Below are positions 10,145 through 18,814 of a stretch of DNA of 64,000 nucleotides, one piece after another; the stretch's first letter is position 1; the number at the start of each line of letters is the position of its first letter. Under the pieces are notes generated by a model. That model was not told the origin of the DNA. It was given only the letters and a program-made list of their open reading frames with translations, and did not search any database. Both the position numbers and the translations under genes were made by a program. Location of the stretch: the NCBI RefSeq assembly GCF_014836885.1, contig NZ_JACSPY010000001.1, forward strand, positions 336,430 to 400,429, given 5' to 3'. The stretch comes from Brevibacterium gallinarum (GTDB taxonomy: Bacteria > Actinomycetota > Actinomycetes > Actinomycetales > Brevibacteriaceae).

Positions 10145-11320
10145 ATGCGCGACATCGCCTCCGAGATCCTCGACCTGCTCACCGGTGACGAGCCCATGGC
10201 CGTGTGCACGATCATCCGCACCTGGTCCTCAGCACCCCGCCCGGCCGGGACCGCGATGGCGGTCACCGCCTCGGGACGGGCCATCGGGTCGCTGTCCGGC
10301 GGCTGCGTCGAAGGGGCTGTGCACGCCGCCGCCCAGCTCACCATCGACGACGGCCAGCCGCGCCTGGGCCGCTACGGCGTCTCCGATGACGAGGCCTTCA
10401 CCGTCGGCCTGGCCTGCGGCGGCCAGCTCGACGTGCTCATCCGGCGTGTCGATCCCACCGACACCGCCGACGCCGAGTCGCTGGCGGCAGTGTGCCGGCA
10501 GATCCTCGCCGACGAGCCGGCCGCCCTGCTCACCCGGATCCCGCTGGCCACTGACGAGCTCGGCGAGCCGACCGGGATGGAATACGTGCTCGCCCCGCCG
10601 GCCGGCCGCTGGCTGGCGATCACCGCACCCGAGGCGGCGGAACCGGCCGTGACAGGCTCGCTTGGCGACGGACAGCTCGACCGCTCCGTCGTCGACAGCG
10701 CCGTCGGGCTGCTGGCCGCCGGAACCACCCAGATCCGCGAGTACGGCGAGCACGGCGAACGCCTCGACAGCGACACCGCCGTACTCATCAGCGCCTTCTC
10801 CCGCAGACCCAGAATGCTCATCTTCGGGGCCATCGACTACGCCCGCGCACTCGCCGCGGCAGCGAAGCTCGTCGGCTACCACGTCACCGTCTGCGACGCC
10901 CGGCCCGTCTTCGCCACACCCGCCCGCTTCCCTGAAGCCGACGAGGTCGTCGTGTCCTGGCCGCACCGCTACCTGCAGGCTGAGATCGATGCCGGCCGGA
11001 TCGAATCGAGCACCGCGATCGCCGTGCTCACCCACGACCTGAAGTTCGATTTGCCGCTGCTGCAGGTCGCACTCGGCTGCCCAGCCGACTATGTCGGGGC
11101 GATGGGCAGCAGACGCACGAACGACCGGCGAATCGCAGCGCTGCGTGAAACTGGGGTGTCCGAGGAGCTCATCGACCGGCTCTACGCCCCGATCGGCCTC
11201 GACCTCGGCGCCCGCACCCCGGAGACCACCGCGATCTCGATCCTGGCTGAGATCACCCGGGAGCGGTGGCAGGCCAGCGGCGCGCCGCTGCGCGACACCA
11301 CCGGCCCGATCCACTCCTGA
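10145..11320 (+). CDS. xdhC: XdhC/CoxF family Mo-cofactor maturation protein
   Basis: 391-residue XdhC-family protein. The N-terminal domain contains GSLSGGCVEG near residue 50, with the family cysteine, and the C-terminal Rossmann domain contains GAMGSRRTNDRR. XdhC binds and helps sulfurate the molybdenum cofactor before insertion into xanthine dehydrogenase-type enzymes. ATG 10145 is chosen because AGGGTGA lies eight bases upstream. A GTG at 10136 overlapping the coxE stop is a possible alternative. Last gene of the hyuA operon; allFG converges on it, leaving 38 bases. Confidence 0.88.
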   Translation: MRDIASEILDLLTGDEPMAVCTIIRTWSSAPRPAGTAMAVTASGRAIGSLSGGCVEGAVHAAAQLTIDDGQPRLGRYGVSDDEAFTVGLACGGQLDVLIRRVDPTDTADAESLAAVCRQILADEPAALLTRIPLATDELGEPTGMEYVLAPPAGRWLAITAPEAAEPAVTGSLGDGQLDRSVVDSAVGLLAAGTTQIREYGEHGERLDSDTAVLISAFSRRPRMLIFGAIDYARALAAAAKLVGYHVTVCDARPVFATPARFPEADEVVVSWPHRYLQAEIDAGRIESSTAIAVLTHDLKFDLPLLQVALGCPADYVGAMGSRRTNDRRIAALRETGVSEELIDRLYAPIGLDLGARTPETTAISILAEITRERWQASGAPLRDTTGPIHS

Positions 11321-11358
11321 CCGGCCAGCCGGCATCCTCTCGCCACCGGCCCGCCGGC

Positions 11359-14300
11359 TCAGCCCTTCGCCACCGGTGTTTCCGCCGCCTCGGCGAGTGC
11401 CTCCATCGCGGATGTGAACGCCTGCTCAGGCGGATGCACGAGACCGGCACCGACCTGGCCGACACCGGCGACCCTGCCGGCCATGCCGGTGTTGATCTGC
11501 GGCAGCACACCGGTCCGGGCGACGGCGGTCGCATCGATGCCGGTCGGCACGCCGCGGAACTCCAGAATCGGGATCTGGTGCGATGGGTGCTCACCGAGGG
11601 TGATCTCATACATCTTCTGCGTCGTCTCGATCGCAAACGCCACATCAGCGCCGACAAGCCGCACGATCGCCGGGGCAGCAGCCATCGCGAACCCGCCGAT
11701 GCCGGCAGTCTCGGTGATCGCCGAGTCGCCGATGTCCGGGTTGGCGTCCTCGGGCCCGAAGGAGCCGAGGAACAGCCCTTCGGGCAGCTGCGCCGGTCCG
11801 GTGAACCAGGCATCGCCAGTGCCGGAGAGCTGGATGCCGAACTCGGTGCCGTTGCGGGCCATCGTGACGACGAGGGACGATCCGGGCACGTCCTTGGCTG
11901 CGGCGCAGGCGAGCTTGCAGGTGGGCATGACGATGTTGAGGGCGAAGTAGTCGTTGGCGCCGAGGAACCGGACGACCTCGGCGAGATCCTCCTGCGGGCG
12001 GTCCTGGGAGAAGAGATGGGGCATGATGTCGCGCAGGAACAGCAGCGTGCCGGTGCGGTTGCGGTTGTGGCCCTCATCGCCGGACTGCAGCATCTGCGAG
12101 ACATACGCCTTCGCATCGAGCGGGCCGCTGCTGGCCAGCGCCTCGGCCAAGACGGGTCCGAGCACATCGCGCATCCAGCGCAGCCGCGTGAGCACCTCCT
12201 CGCCGTTGGCGCCGTAGCGCAGCACCTTGCCCAGCCCCTCATTGAGCGAACAGTAGGCGCGGTTGCCGTGCACCGGGTCGTGCAGCTCCATCATCCACAT
12301 CGACGGGCTCACGACCCCGGCCATCGGCCCGACTGCCTCCCGGCTGTGACACGGCGCGAACGTGAACCGACCTGAGGCCAGTCCCTCTTCGGCCTCCTCG
12401 ATCGTGTCGACCAGTCCTTCGAACACGACTGCCCCGGTCAGCGCTCCGCGCATCGGCCCGGAAGCGTCCTCCCAGGCCAGCGGGGGACCGGCATGGAGGA
12501 ACTCGGTGTCAGCCAGGCCCAGGCATTCGCGGGCGGGGCGGACGGCGACGAGCTCGGCCCCGGCGGCGAGCATCCGCTCGATCGCCGTGCGGTTGGCGTC
12601 GGCGCGGCGCGGATCGGCCATGACCGTCTGCACTGCGGCAGCGCTGCCGAGCGGTGGGCGCCAGTCCACCTCGGTGACGGCGACCGCCTGCGCCTGCAGC
12701 TCCTGGGCGAACAGCGACAACCCAGCTGTCACGACGACCGGTTCAGCGGCCAGCAGCCCGCGCAGCGGCGCGCCGTCAGCAGCCGTGGTCGACGTGACGA
12801 CTCGGCCGCCGGTTCGGCCGTCGGTCTGCGTGGCGGTCTGCCCGCCAGTCTGCCCGCCGGTCCCAGGTCCCTGCGCGGCATCCGGCTCTGCAGCGTGCCC
12901 GAGGTGGTGGAGGGCTCGGCGGGTCGCGGCAGCATTCGAGGCGAACACCTCGGCGCCGGCTGCGGTGAGCGCCTCGACACTGGCGGAGAGTCCCTGCGGA
13001 TCCTCCTCGGTGCCGACGAGGGAGACGACGACCGGCAGCCGACGGCCGTACTCCTCCTGCGCGCGTGCGCGCACCCGTTCGATCGCCGCGGCCAGCGGCT
13101 CGACCGGCGTTGCATGCGCGCCGTAGCCGAGCACGAGGTCGAGCAGCACAACGCCGGCGCTGGCGCCGGTGCGCTCAAGGGCGTCGAGTCGCAGACTTGG
13201 GTCGATCATCGGATGGGCACGCCCTGTGGTCATCTCGTCATCACCGAAGTCGATGACGAACGACCCGCTCTCCGGCACGCTGCCGCCGCTGAGCTGCTCA
13301 GCCCCAGCCAGCGGGATGTTCGAGGGCACCGGCCCGAGCGCAGCGGAGGCGATGAGCATCGCCTCATCAGCCAGGGTGCCGCCGCAGAAGTATCCGCGCA
13401 GATCCCCGCCCCCGGCCTGCTGATCCGAGGTCTCCGGCAGCCACGACGGCCACTCAGGTGTCACCCCGCCGGCAGCGTGCAGCGCCGCTTCGACCGCGGC
13501 CGTCAGGTCCGGCCGGCCTGAGCCGAGCACCGCCCACGTCACCCCGACGCCGAGCTCACCGGCCAGCGCTGCGACCTCATCGACGACACCGGCATCGGCT
13601 GGCTTCGAGACGATGATGATGTGCTCGGTGGCCTCGTCAGCCGCCAGCGCCCGCAGCGCCTGCTTCGTCGACCGGCCGCCGACAGCCGCGCTCATATCCC
13701 GGCCGCCGGTGCCCAGCACATGACTGACCCCCTCGCCGGCGGCGCTGAGCAGCGTCATGACCTGCTGGGCACCGGTGCCGGAGGCTGCGACGATGCCGAA
13801 CCGGCCCGGCGGCACCTGATTGGCGAAGCCGAGCGCAGCCTGGGAGACGACGGCTGTGCCGCAGTCGGGTCCCATGACGATGACATCGGCTGAGGCCGCT
13901 GCATCCTTGAGCAGCACTTCGGACTCGACAGGCACATTGTCGGAGAACAGCATGACCGAACACCCGGCGGCGATCGCATCGAGTGCCTCCGTCGTCGCGT
14001 GCTCACCGGGCACGGAGATGAGAGCGAGGTTCGCCTCGGTTCTCTTCGCCGCCGAGCCCACGGTCAGCGCTGGGCTCTCGCCACCGGCACTGAGCCCGCC
14101 GCCGGTGGAGCGCAGCGCAGCCAGCTGCACATCGAGTTCGGCCACCGCGGCCTCCAACACCTCTGCATCAGCACACCGCAGAGCGATGACGAGGTCGTTC
14201 GGGCTCACCGCCGGGTCGATGTCGAAGTCGAGGCTGCGCATGAGGTCGAGGTTGAGCTCCGTGCCCATCCCGATGAGCGCGTCGGCGACGCCGTCGAGGT

Positions 14301-14379
14301 CCTTCACGCGAGCAGAGGCCTGCATGAGGCTGACGGAGTCGAAGTAGACACCGGATCGGATGTCAACGTGAGACAGCAC
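11359..14379 (-). CDS. AllF-AllG fusion (FdrA + DUF1116), oxamate carbamoyltransferase subunits
   Basis: 1006-residue protein joining two normally separate subunits. Residues 1 to about 490 are FdrA/AllF: a CoA-ligase-like fold with FSDNVP, MGPDCGT and the Gly-rich GTGGRD. Then comes a low-complexity Thr/Gly/Gln linker (about 493-535). Residues from about 535 are DUF1116/AllG, with CHSREAVGPMAG, NRAYCSLNEGLGK and SGDEGHNRNRTG. In enterobacteria FdrA, YlbE and YlbF together act as oxamate carbamoyltransferase (oxalurate + Pi to oxamate + carbamoyl phosphate). The GTG at 14379 is chosen over an ATG at 14547 because AAGGAG precedes it and homology begins there. The start lies inside the end of allH, so the two are translationally coupled. 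Confidence 0.85.
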   Translation of the reverse strand: MLSHVDIRSGVYFDSVSLMQASARVKDLDGVADALIGMGTELNLDLMRSLDFDIDPAVSPNDLVIALRCADAEVLEAAVAELDVQLAALRSTGGGLSAGGESPALTVGSAAKRTEANLALISVPGEHATTEALDAIAAGCSVMLFSDNVPVESEVLLKDAAASADVIVMGPDCGTAVVSQAALGFANQVPPGRFGIVAASGTGAQQVMTLLSAAGEGVSHVLGTGGRDMSAAVGGRSTKQALRALAADEATEHIIIVSKPADAGVVDEVAALAGELGVGVTWAVLGSGRPDLTAAVEAALHAAGGVTPEWPSWLPETSDQQAGGGDLRGYFCGGTLADEAMLIASAALGPVPSNIPLAGAEQLSGGSVPESGSFVIDFGDDEMTTGRAHPMIDPSLRLDALERTGASAGVVLLDLVLGYGAHATPVEPLAAAIERVRARAQEEYGRRLPVVVSLVGTEEDPQGLSASVEALTAAGAEVFASNAAATRRALHHLGHAAEPDAAQGPGTGGQTGGQTATQTDGRTGGRVVTSTTAADGAPLRGLLAAEPVVVTAGLSLFAQELQAQAVAVTEVDWRPPLGSAAAVQTVMADPRRADANRTAIERMLAAGAELVAVRPARECLGLADTEFLHAGPPLAWEDASGPMRGALTGAVVFEGLVDTIEEAEEGLASGRFTFAPCHSREAVGPMAGVVSPSMWMMELHDPVHGNRAYCSLNEGLGKVLRYGANGEEVLTRLRWMRDVLGPVLAEALASSGPLDAKAYVSQMLQSGDEGHNRNRTGTLLFLRDIMPHLFSQDRPQEDLAEVVRFLGANDYFALNIVMPTCKLACAAAKDVPGSSLVVTMARNGTEFGIQLSGTGDAWFTGPAQLPEGLFLGSFGPEDANPDIGDSAITETAGIGGFAMAAAPAIVRLVGADVAFAIETTQKMYEITLGEHPSHQIPILEFRGVPTGIDATAVARTGVLPQINTGMAGRVAGVGQVGAGLVHPPEQAFTSAMEALAEAAETPVAKG

Positions 14380-15349
14380 AGTCTTCTCCTTCTGTCGGGT
14401 CCGGCGATCCGCCGGCGGAGCGAGATGAGGGTCGGGAAAGCGCACGGCAGGTCGCCACGACACCGGCGCCGAGGTCGTAGCCGGACGTGTGCCCGATCGC
14501 ACCGAGGTGCTCGGCGAAGGCGGGCAGGTCACCGGCCTGGGCGGCACCGAGTGCCCTCTTCACCGGTGTCGTGCACCAGCCGTCGAGGGATGCCTCCAGC
14601 AGTGAGGCGGAGATCGCCGTCGTGGAGGCCAGATGCGGTGTGAGCGCTGCCCGCAGCTGGGCGAGAGCGCCCCACGCCGACTGCCAGCGCAGAGCCAGCG
14701 CGATACCGGAGAGCACATCATCACCGGAGGGTGTGAGTCCGGGACCGCGGCCGATGAGCGCCGCGACCCGCTCAGCCAGAGCTTGGTCGACCCGGCCGTA
14801 GCGAGACGCAGCGCCCCGGCTGCCGTTCAGCGCGGTGGCGACGATGCCCTCAGCACTGGCTTCAGCATCGGCGATCCCCGGCTGCAGCACGGCACGCACG
14901 GCAGCCAGATCGGGTGCCCTCCCACGGTGTGCGACCAGGTGCTTGTCGGGTTGACCGCAGCCGATCCCCAGACAAGGCACCCCGCTGATGCGCTGCGGCC
15001 GCCACACGCGCCTGATGCACAGCTCGGCTGCCGGCAGCAGCAGCCGGTCAGGTTCGACCTCGACCCGATCGCCGGTCCTGACACCGGTGGTGAAGACATC
15101 GGCTGGAACATGCGTGCGGATGGCCGTCGGCAGATCGTAGGCGCCCATCCCGATGACCGGGATGACGAGCGTGTGCGGCCCGGAAGGCGCTGTGAGGTCG
15201 GCAGGCGCTGTAACGTCGGCGGGTGCTGTGAGGCCGACAGATGCCTTGGGGCCGGCGGGTGCTGTGAGGTACAGGCCAGCCGCATGGATGCCGGCGACCG
15301 TCCATGCACGCTCAGGGGCGGCCAGCGGCGGCGTCACAGGGGACTTCAC
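14363..15349 (-). CDS. allH: DUF2877 protein, AllH-like subunit of oxamate carbamoyltransferase
   Basis: 328-residue DUF2877 (YlbF/AllH) protein. The conserved centre includes GRGPGLTPSGDDVLSG, the best family signature, near residues 198-213. It overlaps the allF-allG fusion start by 17 bases, so the two products are probably made together and form one complex. Residues 28-58 contain a repeated (L/V)TAPAD pattern not expected of the family, which looks like a repeat-driven insertion. The GTG start at 15349 has no clear Shine-Dalgarno sequence, so the N-terminus is uncertain. It is transcribed divergently from the PucR regulator; the two starts lie 74 bases apart. Confidence 0.8.
   Translation of the reverse strand: MKSPVTPPLAAPERAWTVAGIHAAGLYLTAPAGPKASVGLTAPADVTAPADLTAPSGPHTLVIPVIGMGAYDLPTAIRTHVPADVFTTGVRTGDRVEVEPDRLLLPAAELCIRRVWRPQRISGVPCLGIGCGQPDKHLVAHRGRAPDLAAVRAVLQPGIADAEASAEGIVATALNGSRGAASRYGRVDQALAERVAALIGRGPGLTPSGDDVLSGIALALRWQSAWGALAQLRAALTPHLASTTAISASLLEASLDGWCTTPVKRALGAAQAGDLPAFAEHLGAIGHTSGYDLGAGVVATCRALSRPSSRSAGGSPDPTEGEDCAVSR
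15176..15268 (-). repeat. Short coding repeats inside allH
   Basis: The sequence encodes four imperfect (L/V)TAPA or (L/V)TAPS units (residues 28-58 of the AllH-like protein), partly as repeats of 18-21 bp. Likely produced by local slippage or duplication. Confidence 0.6.
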
Positions 15350-15410
15350 CGCTGCACGACAACCGGGTCCGCGGATATGACGTGCATCTCACCAGCGTAG
15401 GGCTGACTGC

Positions 15411-15416
15411 TAGGGT
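15411..15416 (+). promoter_or_regulatory. -10 box of the pucR-type regulator gene
   Basis: TAGGGT lies seven bases before the regulator ATG at 15424, the geometry of a leaderless transcript. It sits between the divergent allH and regulator genes. Confidence 0.45.
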
Positions 15417-15423
15417 GGGGGAC

Positions 15424-17124
15424 ATGGCAAATGCCGATAATCATGAATCTCTGGCTCGGCAGAATCTGCCAGTCAGCGGGGGTGACGTCACCGTCCGCGA
15501 CGTCCTCGACCTGCCCTCCCTCACCGGTACCCGCGTGCTGGCCGGCGCCGACGGGCTCGAGCGCATCGTCTCGCGCGTCAACGTCATGGAAGTGCCCGAC
15601 ATCCTGCCGTGGGTGCGCGCCCAGGAGCTGGTCATCACCACCGGTTACCCGCTGCAGGATCAGCAGATCGACCTCTGCGATCTCGTGCGCCAGTTCGCCG
15701 ACCGAGAGCTGGCAGGCGTGGGCGTCAAACCCGGCCGCTATCTCCATGAGATCCCCGGCGAGGTGCTCACCGCAGCGGACTCCGCAGGCCTGCCGATCCT
15801 GCTGCTGCCCCACGGGGTCGGCTTCGACGAGATCATCCACGAGGTGCTCGGCACGGTGCTCGCCCGCAGGGAACAGGACCTGCAGCAGGCCGAGCAGATC
15901 CTCCACGAACTCGTCACCATCGTCGTCACCGGCGGAGAGCTCGACGAGGTCTGCAGCCGCATCGCCAGTCACGTCGAAGGCACTGTCGCCGTCACGACGA
16001 TGGACGGCCGGGTGATCGAGGTGGCCGGACAGCTGCCGCTGGCAGAGCTCCAGGAACTCGCCTGCTTCGATGTCGCCGGACGCTTCCATGTCGAGCAGAC
16101 TCGGGTCGGTGAGGTGCAGAAGGCCAACGGGCTCTACAGTCTGGCGGTGCGGATCCGCGGCGGTGCCCGCGACCTCGGGCGCCTCGTCCTCTTCACCGAC
16201 CATTCGATGAGCCACAGCCAGCAGCACGTCGTCGACCAGGCCTCAGCAGCCGCCGCCCTCGTGCTCACGAAGATGCACGCGATCTCGGCCGTTGAGAGCA
16301 AATACAAGGCTGACTTCGTCCACGATGTGCTGCGCGGCCGGATCGTGGCAGCCGACCGGATCCTGTCGCATGCGACCTCGCTGGGCTGGGACTTGGACCG
16401 TGAGCTCGTGGTCGTCGTCGCCGAATACGACGACACCGGCGAGCCCGTCGAGACGATGGAAAAGCAGTCCCTGCAGGAGCGCTTCGCCCGCGCCTGGACC
16501 TCGGCGGTCGCCCAGGACGACGCCGAGGCGGTGGTCGTCGGGGCAGGGGATGAGGTCACCGTCATCGCCGGTGTGGCGGCAGAGGAATCCGTCGAACGCA
16601 CCATCGCCCGCGTCGAACGCTGGGTCGGCGACGTGCACGGCGTCGGCGGCGGCGGCCGGCTGACCTTCTCCACCGGCATCAGCCGCATAGCAGCGGACCT
16701 CCACGCCCTGCCGGCCGCCTACCAGGAGGCACGCAAGGCCGTGGAGGTCGGCCGCAGACTCTACGGCGAGCAGGCGATCAGCCACTTCGACGCCCTCGGC
16801 GTCTTCCGGCTGCTGTCCCTCATCGACGATGAGGAGGAAGTGCGGGCCTTCATCTCCGACACCCTCGGGGTGCTCGCCGACCGGAGCGCCTCCTCCGCCG
16901 ACCTGCGCGAGACCCTGCGGGTGCTGCTGGACAAGAACCTCAACGTCGCCGAGACCGCCCGTGAGATGCACTTCCACTACAACTCGCTGCGCTACCGGAT
17001 CAGCAAGCTCGAGCGCATCCTCGGGCCCTTCATGACCGATGCCCGGCGGCGGCTGGCCATCCATCTGGCCCTGCAAGCGATGTACCTCACGGACCTGACA
17101 GCCGGAAAGCGCACACGCCTCTGA
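15424..17124 (+). CDS. PucR-family transcriptional regulator
   Basis: 566-residue PucR-type regulator. The N-terminal purine-catabolism regulatory domain spans about residues 25-150 (VRDVLDLPSLTGTRVLAG ... VRAQELVITTGYPL). A GGDEF-like middle follows, and a C-terminal helix-turn-helix contains NLNVAETAREMHFHYNSLRYR near residue 515. In Bacillus and actinobacteria such proteins control purine or allantoin catabolic genes in response to pathway intermediates. It sits in the centre of the island, divergent from allH and upstream of the permease, which makes it the obvious local regulator. ATG 15424 was chosen over an upstream GTG-type opening because of the adjacent -10 box. Confidence 0.88.
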   Translation: MANADNHESLARQNLPVSGGDVTVRDVLDLPSLTGTRVLAGADGLERIVSRVNVMEVPDILPWVRAQELVITTGYPLQDQQIDLCDLVRQFADRELAGVGVKPGRYLHEIPGEVLTAADSAGLPILLLPHGVGFDEIIHEVLGTVLARREQDLQQAEQILHELVTIVVTGGELDEVCSRIASHVEGTVAVTTMDGRVIEVAGQLPLAELQELACFDVAGRFHVEQTRVGEVQKANGLYSLAVRIRGGARDLGRLVLFTDHSMSHSQQHVVDQASAAAALVLTKMHAISAVESKYKADFVHDVLRGRIVAADRILSHATSLGWDLDRELVVVVAEYDDTGEPVETMEKQSLQERFARAWTSAVAQDDAEAVVVGAGDEVTVIAGVAAEESVERTIARVERWVGDVHGVGGGGRLTFSTGISRIAADLHALPAAYQEARKAVEVGRRLYGEQAISHFDALGVFRLLSLIDDEEEVRAFISDTLGVLADRSASSADLRETLRVLLDKNLNVAETAREMHFHYNSLRYRISKLERILGPFMTDARRRLAIHLALQAMYLTDLTAGKRTRL

Positions 17125-17179
17125 TCGACGATCCACCGGCGGATGATCGGCAATCCACCGACAGACCCTGATGAGGCGG

Positions 17180-17220
17180 GCAGAACTACGCAAAAGCGCG
17201 CAGAACTGTTTAGCAGAACT
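17180..17220 (+). promoter_or_regulatory. Triple GCAGAACT direct repeat upstream of the permease
   Basis: GCAGAACT occurs at 17180-17187, 17200-17207 and 17213-17220, between the regulator gene and the permease. The first copy extends to GGCAGAACT, whose complement lies upstream of hyuA. The cluster sits just upstream of a TTGACA at 17254 and is a plausible activator or repressor site, possibly for the PucR-type protein. Confidence 0.45.
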
Positions 17221-17253
17221 TGACGTGACACGTGCCTCATTGTGTCCCTACGG

Positions 17254-17279
17254 TTGACACATGCCGTTACGGCTATGAC
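17254..17279 (+). promoter_or_regulatory. Possible promoter of the permease-cox operon
   Basis: A perfect TTGACA (17254-17259) is followed by TATGAC (17274-17279). The 14-base spacer is short, so the promoter may be weak or activator-dependent. The permease ATG follows at 17309. Confidence 0.3.
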
Positions 17280-17308
17280 AGTACGAACGCCGACCGGTTG
17301 GGGGAGCA

Positions 17309-18814
17309 ATGAGTTTCGGATGGACGCTGCACGGTGACGGGAAGAGTCCCGCACCGGGCAAGGCCGTAGCCCCTTATGAGCGCCTGACCTGGCCGCGCAC
17401 GGTCGGACTCGGCATCCAGCACGTCGTGGCGATGTTCGGCGCGACGTTCGTCTTCCCGGTCATCATGGGCCTGAATCCCCAGCTGGCGGTCATGATGAGC
17501 GGTGTCGCCACGATCATCTTCCTGCTCATGGTCAACGGAAAGATCCCCAGCTATCTCGGCACCTCCGCTGCCTTCGTCGGCGGTGTCGCGGCTGTCACCG
17601 CCCAAGGCGGCACACCCCAGCAGGTGACCGGCGCGATCATGATCGCCGGTGTCGTCCTGGCTGCCTGCGGCATCTTCATCCATTTCATGGGCGCTGCCGC
17701 GCTGACGAAGATCATGCCGCCGGTGGTCACCGGCGCGGTCGTCATGCTCATCGGCTTCAACCTCGCCCCGGTCGTCGCGAATGTGTACTGGCCGCAGGAC
17801 CAGTGGATCGCCTTCATCGTCATGTTCGTCATCATCGTCATGTCGGTGGCCCTGCGCGGATTCCTCGGCCGTATCGCCGTCTTCCTCGGCCTGGCCTTCG
17901 GCTATGCGCTGTCCTGGATCTTCGATCTCGTCTTCGGCCCGATCACGGCCTTCAACGCCGCCACCGGAGAAGTCGACACCCATATGCGCGTCGACTGGTC
18001 CGGCGTCGTCGACGCCCCGTGGTTCGGTCTGCCGCCGGCCACCGACAACGCCGCAGGGGTGGTCGGCATGCACCTGCCGGAGTTCAACGCCGCCTTCATC
18101 ATCCTCATGCTCCCGGCCGTCATCGCGCTCATCGCCGAGAACGTCGGCCACGTCAAGGCCGTGGAGGAGATGACGAAGACCCCGCTGGACAAGTACATGG
18201 GCCGGGCGCTGACCGCCGACGGTGTCGCCACCGCGGTGGCCACCTCGGTCGGCGGCTCACCGACGACCACCTACGCTGAGAACATCGGCGTCATGGCCTC
18301 GACCCGCGTCTACTCGACAGCGGCCTACTACGTCGCCGCGCTCGTGGCGATCGTCTTCGGCCTGTCACCGAAGTTCGGCGCGGTCATCTCCGCAGCACCC
18401 GGCGGTGTGCTCGCCGGCATCACCGTCGTGCTCTACGGCATGATCGGCCTGCTCGGCGCCAAGATCTGGACGGAGAACAAGGTCGACTTCTCCAACCCGC
18501 TCAACATGGTCCCGGTGGCCGCCGGCATCATCATCGCCATCGGCGACATCGGACTGAAGGTGACCGAGACGTTCACCCTGGCCGGCATCGCATTGGGTAC
18601 GATCGTCGTCCTGGTGATGTACCACTTCTGCCGGATCATCGCACCCGCAGAGCTGCGGGAGGCGGCCGACAGCGCAGGAGGCGCACTCATCACCGTCGGT
18701 GAACCCGGCTCGCACAGCCTCGAAGAGCTCGGCCTCGAAGACGACCACGGCCAGCGTCGCCGCGGCCGGAGAGCCGACCACGATCCACACAGACCGGAGG
18801 GCAGCAGGGAATGA
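17309..18814 (+). CDS. NCS2 (NAT) family permease, uracil-permease-like
   Basis: 501-residue polytopic membrane protein of the nucleobase-ascorbate transporter family; proton-coupled uptake across the cytoplasmic membrane is expected. The NAT signature reads ENIGVMASTR near residue 325. Its first position is Glu, as in the UraA/uracil branch, not Gln as in typical xanthine/urate carriers. The C-terminal tail after about residue 450 is hydrophilic and charged. The start has GGGGGAG upstream. coxM overlaps its stop by four bases, tying transport to the Mo-hydroxylase. The substrate is probably a uracil-like or hydantoin-like ring; this is inference. Confidence 0.87.
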   Translation: MSFGWTLHGDGKSPAPGKAVAPYERLTWPRTVGLGIQHVVAMFGATFVFPVIMGLNPQLAVMMSGVATIIFLLMVNGKIPSYLGTSAAFVGGVAAVTAQGGTPQQVTGAIMIAGVVLAACGIFIHFMGAAALTKIMPPVVTGAVVMLIGFNLAPVVANVYWPQDQWIAFIVMFVIIVMSVALRGFLGRIAVFLGLAFGYALSWIFDLVFGPITAFNAATGEVDTHMRVDWSGVVDAPWFGLPPATDNAAGVVGMHLPEFNAAFIILMLPAVIALIAENVGHVKAVEEMTKTPLDKYMGRALTADGVATAVATSVGGSPTTTYAENIGVMASTRVYSTAAYYVAALVAIVFGLSPKFGAVISAAPGGVLAGITVVLYGMIGLLGAKIWTENKVDFSNPLNMVPVAAGIIIAIGDIGLKVTETFTLAGIALGTIVVLVMYHFCRIIAPAELREAADSAGGALITVGEPGSHSLEELGLEDDHGQRRRGRRADHDPHRPEGSRE

